Source of the DNA: JAGLQA01 sp023135565
GTDB taxonomy: Bacteria; Acidobacteriota; Aminicenantia; UBA2199
Reading direction: 5' to 3'
Assembly: GCA_030639305.1 (NCBI GenBank)
Contig: DAOWCY010000077.1
Span: forward strand, 1 to 29,357
Length of the DNA: 29,357 bases
Positions 24,647 through 29,357 of the stretch are shown one piece after another; the stretch's first letter is position 1; each line of letters opens with the position of its first letter. A program made the position numbers and the translations under genes. Under the pieces are notes generated by a model that saw only the letters and a program-made list of their open reading frames with translations, was not told where the DNA came from and did no database searches.

Positions 24647-24742
24647 CAAAAGTTTTGTTCAAACTTTTTCAAAGGTGCGGTATGCCGCTGGCCCCCGACG
24701 AAAAACTCAATGGGGGCGTCACCCGGCAGGGCCGCCGGAGGC
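24647..24742 (+). repeat. Dispersed repeat copy E with internal insertion
   Basis: Starts like copy A (CAAAAGTTTTG and the left stem arm) but is interrupted by about 40 bp carrying its own inverted repeats (GCGG/CCGC and GCCCCC/GGGGGC), then ends GGGCCGCCGGAGGC. It lies between the ferritin-like and rubredoxin genes. Confidence 0.75.
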
Positions 24743-24775
24743 AAAAAAATATCAAAATAATTTTAGGAGGATAAA

Positions 24776-24940
24776 ATGCAAAAATATGTTTGTGGCCCTT
24801 GCGGTTATGTTTACGATCCGGCCGAAGGCGACCCTGATAATGGCGTCGCCCCGGGGACAGCTTTTAAAGACATCCCCGATGATTGGGTCTGCCCCCTGTG
24901 TGGAGTAGGCAAAGACCAGTTCGAACCGGAAGAAGACTAA
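24776..24940 (+). CDS. Rubredoxin
   Basis: A 54-residue rubredoxin, starting MQKYVCGPCGYVYDP. The four iron-binding cysteines are Cys6 and Cys9 (CGPCGY) and Cys39 and Cys42 (CPLCG), and the intervening aromatic and glycine residues follow the family. It carries single electrons in the cytoplasm, here most likely to rubrerythrin, the ferritin-like proteins and superoxide reductase encoded around it. TAGGAGG lies six bases before the ATG. Length is exactly typical. Confidence 0.95.
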   Translation: MQKYVCGPCGYVYDPAEGDPDNGVAPGTAFKDIPDDWVCPLCGVGKDQFEPEED

Positions 24941-24981
24941 ACATTAACCTATTTTTAGGAGAAAAATTTTTAGGAGAAAAA

Positions 24982-25497
24982 ATGTCAAAAACAGAAGAAA
25001 ATTTAAAAGCCGCCTTTGCCGGGGAGTCCCAGGCAAGGAACAAGTATGATTATTTTGCCAAAGTAGCCAGGAAAGAAGGCTATCATTACGTCGCCAAATT
25101 TTTTGAAGAAACAGCCCTGAACGAGATGCAGCACGCTAAAGATGAGTTTAAGCTGCTGCAGGGAATCGGGGACACCAAAGCCAACCTGCAAGCCGCCATT
25201 GCCGGAGAAAACTATGAGCACACCGAGATGTACCCCACTTTTGCCAAAGAAGCTGAAGCAGAAGGAAACAAAAAAGCCGCCGCCCTATTCAGACAAGTAG
25301 CCAAAGTGGAAAAAGAGCATGAAGAGAGGTACAAAAAGCTGCTGGAAATGGTAGAAAAAGGAACGCTATACAAAAGGGAAAAGTCCATCAGGTGGAAATG
25401 TTCCAAATGCGGGTATGTTCATGAAGGAACGGAACCGCCGCCGAAATGTCCGTCCTGTCAGCATCCCTTAGAGTATTTCGAACCCGAAAGCCTTTGA
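24982..25497 (+). CDS. rbr: Rubrerythrin
   Basis: A 171-residue rubrerythrin. The N-terminal diiron bundle has Glu15, Glu48 with His51 (NEMQH), Glu76 and Glu79 (GENYEH), and Glu110 with His113 (EKEH). The C-terminal rubredoxin-like domain has Cys140/Cys143 and Cys156/Cys159. It reduces hydrogen peroxide to water in anaerobes. ATG 24982 is chosen over an in-frame GTG/ATG 99 bp upstream because that extension overlaps rubredoxin, and TAGGAG lies just before 24982. The RBS segment TTTTTAGGAGAAAAA is tandemly duplicated (about 24951-24982), leaving a spare SD upstream. Confidence 0.95.
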   Translation: MSKTEENLKAAFAGESQARNKYDYFAKVARKEGYHYVAKFFEETALNEMQHAKDEFKLLQGIGDTKANLQAAIAGENYEHTEMYPTFAKEAEAEGNKKAAALFRQVAKVEKEHEERYKKLLEMVEKGTLYKREKSIRWKCSKCGYVHEGTEPPPKCPSCQHPLEYFEPESL

Positions 25498-25569
25498 GGG
25501 GACGGCGTCCCCAGCCTATAAGCCGCTGCGCGGGGGGACGGTGCCCCCAGCCGATAAACCCCTGCGCGG
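25498..25569. repeat. Two tandem 36-bp units with GC-rich hairpin
   Basis: Two 36-bp units (25498-25533 and 25534-25569) directly after the rubrerythrin stop. Unit 1 begins with a perfect hairpin GGGGAC-GGC-GTCCCC and unit 2 with a slightly broken version. The units are the 5' module of dispersed repeat copy F. Confidence 0.75.
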
Positions 25570-25593
25570 CAAAAAACACAAAAGTGTACCGTT

Positions 25594-25654
25594 AAACAAA
25601 AGTTTTGGGAAGTCCAGAAACCTTTTTTCAAAAAGGTTTTTGGTCGCCGAAGGC
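25594..25654 (+). repeat. Dispersed repeat copy F (type-2 hairpin)
   Basis: AAACAAAAGTTTTG, then the type-2 stem AAACCTTTTT/AAAAAGGTTT at 25618-25639, then GGTCGCCGAAGGC. It lies between rubrerythrin and desulfoferrodoxin. Confidence 0.8.
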
Positions 25655-25675
25655 AGAAAATAAAAGGAGAAAAAA

Positions 25676-26050
25676 ATGATTAAAAAGTTAGAAGTTTACA
25701 AATGCGAACTCTGCGGTAATATAGTCGAAGTCGTTCATGTAGGCGGCGGCACCCTGGTCTGCTGCGGTCAGGACATGACGCTCATGGCTGAAAATACCGT
25801 TGAGGCCGCCCGGGAGAAGCATGTCCCGGTCATCGAGAAGACAGGAGAAGGCGTACTGGTAAAAGTCGGCAGCGCCGCTCATCCCATGGAAGAGAAACAC
25901 TTCATCCAGTGGATCGAAGTGACAGCCGGCGGCAAGAGCTATCGTCAATTCTTAAACCCCGGTGATAAACCCGAAGCCCTATTCAAAATCGACGCCTCCG
26001 GTATCACTGCCCGCGCATATTGCAATTTGCACGGTTTTTGGAAAAGTTAA
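25676..26050 (+). CDS. dfx: Desulfoferrodoxin (2Fe superoxide reductase)
   Basis: A 124-residue superoxide reductase. The N-terminal desulforedoxin centre has Cys10, Cys13, Cys29 and Cys30. The catalytic centre has His49 (EKHVP, with Glu47), His69 (HPMEEKH), His75, Cys116 and His119 (YCNLHGFW). It reduces superoxide to hydrogen peroxide without making oxygen; the peroxide would then go to rubrerythrin. AAGGAG lies about eight bases before the ATG. Standard length, all ligands present. Confidence 0.95.
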   Translation: MIKKLEVYKCELCGNIVEVVHVGGGTLVCCGQDMTLMAENTVEAAREKHVPVIEKTGEGVLVKVGSAAHPMEEKHFIQWIEVTAGGKSYRQFLNPGDKPEALFKIDASGITARAYCNLHGFWKS

Positions 26051-26067
26051 GCGAGGTAAATCGAACC

Positions 26068-26592
26068 ATGAGTATTACAACCGGAGTATTAGAAGCCATA
26101 AAAGGCGCGATCCAATTAGAAATCGACGGCAGAGCTTTTTTCGAGCATGCCGCTGAAGCCACAGGCAATGCAAACGGGCGGAAGATGTTTGAAAAGCTGG
26201 CCCGTGATGAGATAGAGCACCTTAAAGTGTTCGGCCAGTTATTTACTACGATAATAGGCGATGAAGAGTGGAAGAAATTCGTATCTGAAAGAGAAAAAAC
26301 CAAATCCTCCCTCATCGAAGACTTGAAAGTTAGGATGAAAAAAAAAGAGAAAGAAGACCGCACCGGTGAGATCGAAGCCATCAGGATCGGAATGGAATTG
26401 GAAAGAAATGCCATCGACTTTTTTGCCGATGCAGCCGCGAAAACCGGGGACGCCAAAGCGAAAAAGATATTCCTAAAGATCTCCGACGAAGAGAAATTCC
26501 ATTATGACTTACTGCAAGCGCAGTTAGACTCGGTAACCAACTCGGGATTCTGGATAGACGCAGCGGAATTCCGGATGGACGGCAAGTATTAG
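26068..26592 (+). CDS. Second ferritin-like (rubrerythrin-family) diiron protein
   Basis: A 174-residue four-helix protein. Likely diiron ligands: Glu18, Glu48 with His51 (DEIEH), Glu112 and Glu142 with His145 (EEKFH). It differs clearly from the ferritin-like protein at the head of the cluster and has no rubredoxin cysteines. ATG 26068 is preferred to the in-frame ATG at 26020, which would overlap desulfoferrodoxin; a GAGGT lies ten bases upstream. It closes the oxygen-defence cluster, 17 bp after desulfoferrodoxin. Peroxide reduction or iron storage is expected. Confidence 0.85.
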   Translation: MSITTGVLEAIKGAIQLEIDGRAFFEHAAEATGNANGRKMFEKLARDEIEHLKVFGQLFTTIIGDEEWKKFVSEREKTKSSLIEDLKVRMKKKEKEDRTGEIEAIRIGMELERNAIDFFADAAAKTGDAKAKKIFLKISDEEKFHYDLLQAQLDSVTNSGFWIDAAEFRMDGKY

Positions 26593-26616
26593 GAGGAATA
26601 GCTCCCTAACTTCAAC

Positions 26617-26662
26617 TTGCTGGTTATTGTGCAATCTGTTATAATAACAAAATGCACAATAA
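26617..26662 (+). promoter_or_regulatory. Promoter with centred dyad operator for the DUF234-type ATPase
   Basis: TTGCTG at 26617-26622, a 17-bp spacer, and TATAAT at 26640-26645 with an extended -10. A perfect 10-bp inverted repeat, TTATTGTGCA (26624-26633) and TGCACAATAA (26653-26662), and an inner GTTAT-A-ATAAC share the same centre, base 26643, inside the -10. A repressor bound here would block transcription. Confidence 0.65.
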
Positions 26663-26688
26663 TAAAATAATCGAAAAAAGAGGCGCCT

Positions 26689-28071
26689 ATGAAATTCTAT
26701 AACCGGGAGCAAGAACTAAAAAGGCTGCAAAAATTAGAAAAACTGGCCGCACAGAACCTGTTTTTCGTCAGGATAACAGGCCGGCGACGCATCGGGAAAA
26801 CCCTGCTGGTCAGGAGATTCCTGGCCGACACCGGGCGACCGGGCCTCTATTTTTTCGTAACTAAAAAGAAAGAAAAACTACTACTTGAAGAATACGCGGC
26901 TGTACTGGCCGAATCCTTTGAAGAATATTCGGGCGTCCACTTTAAGGATTTCGATGATTTTTTCAAACTGCTGTTCGTGCTCTTGAAAAAGAGACAAATA
27001 ATCGTGGTATTTGATGAGTTCCAGAACTTCAAATACGTAAACGATGCGGTTTTTAGCATCCTGCAGAAACATATCGACCTGAATAAAGAACAATCGAAAG
27101 GCCTGCTGCTGGTCATCGGTTCTATCAACAGCATGATGCGCCGCCTTTTCGAAGATCACAATAAACCCCTCTACGGCAGGCTGAACAGCAGTTTTCTAAT
27201 TAAGAATTTTTCTCTTAAAACCATCAGGCAAATCTTAAAAGATCACGGTAGCACCGGGAATCAAGACCTGCTTTTCTTCTATTCCATCTTCGCGGGAATC
27301 CCCTTCTACTACAACTACATCAGCGAACGCCAGGGCTATAGGAAATCCCCCGTAGACTTATTTAAAGAAGATATACTGGATGAGAGTTCAATCCTCCTCA
27401 ACGAAGGAAAAGAAATCTTGCTGGATGAATTCGGCAAAGATTACTCCACCTATTTTAGTATCCTGGAGGCCATCTCCCGCGGCGCCACCACCATCTCCCG
27501 CATCGCCGACGTCTCAGGCATAAATATCAATAATCTCAGCCGTTACATTTCGCAGTTGACCGGGGAGTACGAATTAATCGAACGCAGAGTCCCTTTCAAC
27601 GCAAAAAAGAACAACAAAATGGGTCGCTACTATATAGGGGATAATTTTTTAGACTTCTGGTTCAGGTATATATTTAGAAATAAAAGCAAAATAGAAATCC
27701 AGAGCAGGGAGCGAATCGCAGTTGAGATGTTAAAAGACCTGCCTGTTTTTATGGGTAAAAAATTTGAAAAAATGATGATGGCTTTTTTGATCGAGATGAA
27801 CCGGGAAGAGAAGATTCGTTTCGACAGGATCGGGCAGTATTGGGACAGGGGCGAAACAGAGATAGATATTATCTTTACTAAGGATCAAGAAAGAGAGATT
27901 TGTTTTGCGGAATGTAAACTTTCCCCCAGGCGGTTTAATATAAAGGAAATAGAAGAAAAAATAAAACGGTTCCTGTCGGCTAACGGTAAGTACTGCGATT
28001 GGAAAAAAACCTTAAATCTCTACTCCCCCGGTCAAGAGGATTTCCTGTACCGGTCGATTCCATTGAATTAA
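26689..28071 (+). CDS. AAA ATPase with HTH and DUF234 nuclease-like C-terminus
   Basis: A 460-residue protein of the archaeal-type ATPase/DUF234 family. Walker A GRRRIGKT (31-38) and Walker B IIVVFDEFQ (104-112) lie in the ATPase domain. A helix-turn-helix follows about residues 265-305 (ATTISRIADVSGININNLSRYI). The C-terminal DUF234 region has YYIGDNFLDFWFRYIF and a PD-(D/E)XK-like set: Asp393 (EIDIIF), Glu408 and Lys410 (FAECK). Cellular role unknown; such genes are often scattered and may belong to mobile or defence systems. With an HTH in the protein and a dyad over its own promoter, self-repression is plausible. The ATG has no strong RBS. Confidence 0.85.
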   Translation: MKFYNREQELKRLQKLEKLAAQNLFFVRITGRRRIGKTLLVRRFLADTGRPGLYFFVTKKKEKLLLEEYAAVLAESFEEYSGVHFKDFDDFFKLLFVLLKKRQIIVVFDEFQNFKYVNDAVFSILQKHIDLNKEQSKGLLLVIGSINSMMRRLFEDHNKPLYGRLNSSFLIKNFSLKTIRQILKDHGSTGNQDLLFFYSIFAGIPFYYNYISERQGYRKSPVDLFKEDILDESSILLNEGKEILLDEFGKDYSTYFSILEAISRGATTISRIADVSGININNLSRYISQLTGEYELIERRVPFNAKKNNKMGRYYIGDNFLDFWFRYIFRNKSKIEIQSRERIAVEMLKDLPVFMGKKFEKMMMAFLIEMNREEKIRFDRIGQYWDRGETEIDIIFTKDQEREICFAECKLSPRRFNIKEIEEKIKRFLSANGKYCDWKKTLNLYSPGQEDFLYRSIPLN

Positions 28072-28175
28072 ACGTCCTGTTTTTCCAGGAGTTTTCGATA
28101 ATAAAAGATCACCGGGAAAAAATCCGCCCACCTTTTCCTTTTCCGGGTAAAAATCAAAAAAATCAAAAAAGAAGC

Positions 28176-28204
28176 TTGACAATTGGACAACTGATGTACA
28201 TAAT
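28176..28204 (+). promoter_or_regulatory. Promoter for radC
   Basis: TTGACA at 28176-28181, a 17-bp spacer, and CATAAT at 28199-28204, about 48 bp upstream of the ATG at 28252. Confidence 0.55.
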
Positions 28205-28251
28205 TAAACTATAGGAGACGGTATCCAGGTCATCCCCCAGTGTGATAGAAA

Positions 28252-28938
28252 ATGAAAAAAAAGAAAATATTGAAAGACATACCGAAACATGAACGGCCCC
28301 GGGAAAAAATGATCGACAAAGGACCACAGTTCCTGTCCAACTTAGAACTGCTGACTGTATTGATAGGCAGCGGCCTGCCGGGATTGGACGTTTTAGAAAT
28401 AGCCCGGAATGTCAAAAGGAAAATAGAGAAAGAATTCGACAGCCTGACAGTGGAAAACCTAAAACAGGTCAATGGAGTGGGCCCGTCCAAAGCCTGCCTG
28501 ATATTGGCCGCCGTCGAACTTTCCCGGCGTTTCCTGGTTAAAGAAGGCACCAAATTGGACAGCCACAAAAAAGTAGTCGCCCTGGCGGAGGACCTGCGGC
28601 GGAAAAAACAGGAGCATTTTATTTCTTTTACTGTAGACGGGGATACTAACCTGATCAGAAGGAGAAGGGTGTTTAAAGGTACGTTGAACCAGTCTCTCAT
28701 CCATCCCCGGGAAATTTTTGCCGACGCCGTATCCGACCGCGCTGCAGGGGTTATATTGGTGCACAACCACCCTTCAGGAAGCTCCCAGCCCAGCAAAGAG
28801 GATTTTGCGGTTACCCGGCAGTTGGTAGACGCGGGCAGGATCATGGGCATAGACATCATCGACCATATCGTTTTGGGCAAGAAAAACCATTTTAGTTTCC
28901 AGAAAGAAGGGATATTAAAAAAAATGCAGCCCCGCTAA
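28252..28938 (+). CDS. radC: RadC-family JAB/MPN protein
   Basis: A 228-residue RadC protein. The N-terminal helix-hairpin-helix region has VNGVGPSKA (73-81). The C-terminal JAB/MPN metalloprotease-like domain has His171 and His173 in HNHPSGSSQPSKED and Asp184, so the JAMM zinc-binding set is complete, with the Glu in HPREIF (about 154). Despite the name, a role in DNA repair is not established. An in-frame TAG two codons upstream fixes the start at 28252; no strong RBS is seen. Length is typical. Confidence 0.92.
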   Translation: MKKKKILKDIPKHERPREKMIDKGPQFLSNLELLTVLIGSGLPGLDVLEIARNVKRKIEKEFDSLTVENLKQVNGVGPSKACLILAAVELSRRFLVKEGTKLDSHKKVVALAEDLRRKKQEHFISFTVDGDTNLIRRRRVFKGTLNQSLIHPREIFADAVSDRAAGVILVHNHPSGSSQPSKEDFAVTRQLVDAGRIMGIDIIDHIVLGKKNHFSFQKEGILKKMQPR

Positions 28939-29014
28939 CACGACTCCACTGCGTGGGGAGCCAATAAGCGGCTTCGCCGCAAGGGGCAGCGTGTGAGCGC
29001 CTTTGATTTTAAAT

Positions 29015-29077
29015 AAACAAAAGTTTTGATCAAACTTTTACAAAAGTTTGGCCTCCCCGGCAGGGGCCGCCGGAGGC
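29015..29077 (+). repeat. Dispersed repeat copy G (full element)
   Basis: AAACAAAAGTTTTG, stem CAAACTTTT/AAAAGTTTG at 29031-29050, then the GC-rich end to GGAGGC. Its GC-rich 5' module (about 28947-29014, with GGGGAGCC and AAGGGGC) parallels that of copy B. The tail motif follows at 29091-29111. Confidence 0.8.
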
Positions 29078-29090
29078 AAAAAGTAATTTC

Positions 29091-29111
29091 ATAGTAGTTC
29101 TTCATGATGCG
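29091..29111. repeat. 21-bp tail motif, inverted copy of 3240-3260
   Basis: Exact reverse complement of 3240-3260, lying 14 bp after copy G. Its first bases (ATAGTAG) also follow copy A. Confidence 0.7.
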
Positions 29112-29142
29112 CGCCGCCCCCCTGGATAGGTGTATCTCGCGA

Positions 29143-29170
29143 TTGAATATCCGTCAGGATATGATATAAT
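29143..29170 (+). promoter_or_regulatory. Promoter for the truncated secreted-protein gene
   Basis: TTGAAT at 29143-29148, a 16-bp spacer, and TATAAT at 29165-29170 with an extended -10 TGA. The ATG follows only seven bases after the -10, so either the transcript is leaderless or this is not the functional start. Confidence 0.5.
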
Positions 29171-29176
29171 AAGAGT

Positions 29177-29299
29177 ATGAAATTTATACTCCACATTATT
29201 GTTTGTTTCCTGGTTGTGTTAACTGTCCCGGCTGCCGCTGAACAGGCCGGGAAAACCCTCACAGCAAAAAAAGTCGAGGCAACTATAGCGCTCAGATAA
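29177..29299 (+). pseudogene. Secreted-protein gene, apparently interrupted after 40 codons
   Basis: Encodes a signal peptide (MKFILHIIVCFLVVLTVPAAA, with likely cleavage after AAA near residue 21; first residues basic, then about 13 hydrophobic). About 19 further residues precede a TAA. The stop falls inside CTCAGATAAA, which is the start of a repeated motif that looks like an insertion-sequence end. The real gene was probably longer. Product unknown. Confidence 0.5.
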
Positions 29300-29357
29300 A
29301 TTGACCCACTTTTGCTCAGATAAAGTGAGCCGTTTGTTCACAAAATAACCCACAAAA
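29290..29357. mobile_element. Possible left end of an insertion sequence (IS21-like), cut by the window edge
   Basis: Two copies of an 18-bp motif, GCTCAGATAAAtTGAcCC (29290-29307) and GCTCAGATAAAgTGAgCC (29314-29331), 24 bp apart, followed by an AT-rich stretch with CACAAAATAACCCAC. Multiple terminal repeats containing TTGACCCAC are a feature of IS21-family ends. The transposase would lie outside the window. The family is inferred from appearance only. Confidence 0.4.

Noticed and set aside
24883..24981. N-terminal extension of rubrerythrin
   Set aside because: It overlaps the rubredoxin gene in another frame and lacks family similarity; the family N-terminus begins at 24982.
28121..28150. 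Rho-independent terminator after the DUF234-type ATPase gene
   Set aside because: ACCGGGAAAA pairs with TTTTCCGGGT with one mismatch, but no T-run follows, so it is not a convincing terminator.
1..29357. tRNA or rRNA genes
   Set aside because: No cloverleaf arms with the conserved T-loop or D-loop sequence, and no rRNA core sequence, were noticed in any intergenic region on either strand.

Overview
The window looks like chromosomal DNA of an anaerobic, Gram-negative-type bacterium of moderate GC. The anaerobe call rests on a rubredoxin, rubrerythrin and desulfoferrodoxin cluster and on a giant 2-hydroxyacyl-CoA-dehydratase-type activase. The Gram-negative call rests on an EnvC-like, CtpA-like and YibQ-like envelope gene set. 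The phylum cannot be fixed from the sequence. An uncultured lineage such as Aminicenantes would fit, but that is a guess.

Layout. (1) 1-3206: a HEPN-like small protein and a 911-residue protein with two P-loops (a ParA/MinD-like KGGVSRT site and a second GPKGSGKT site), a candidate conflict or defence pair. (2) 3338-8890: envC-like, ctpA-like and yibQ-like genes. The set is split after the first gene by an opposite-strand PIN toxin and candidate antitoxin module (4640-6068), which is flanked by inverted copies of a dispersed repeat. (3) 8891-9568: a DUF2442 gene in a segment bounded by a perfect 91-bp direct duplication. (4) 9569-15315, minus strand: a 1502-residue activase/reductase with the dispersed repeat read in frame as a linker, then an M50-like membrane metallopeptidase. 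(5) 15316-15827: a divergent intergenic region holding a phased array of twelve CCAC boxes at a 21-22 bp period, between two promoter-like sequences. (6) 15828-23409: five signalling genes in a row. Four have an N-terminal receiver fused to a HisKA_2/HATPase kinase and one is a MASE3 membrane histidine kinase; none has a DNA-binding output. A Nudix hydrolase follows. (7) 24134-26592: an oxygen and peroxide defence cluster (two ferritin-like proteins, rubredoxin, rubrerythrin, superoxide reductase) with a structured leader. (8) 26689-28938: a DUF234-type ATPase with a dyad operator over its promoter, and RadC. (9) 28939-29357: a repeat copy, a promoter, and a secreted-protein gene cut short by what looks like the end of an insertion sequence.

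The unifying feature is a family of modular repeats of about 60-150 bp, seen eight times in 29 kb. Its core hairpin exists in two versions with paired base changes. Copies sit behind genes, between operon genes, beside the toxin-like modules, and once inside a coding sequence. The most interesting items are this repeat family, the 21-22 bp box array, and the HEPN/dual-ATPase pair.
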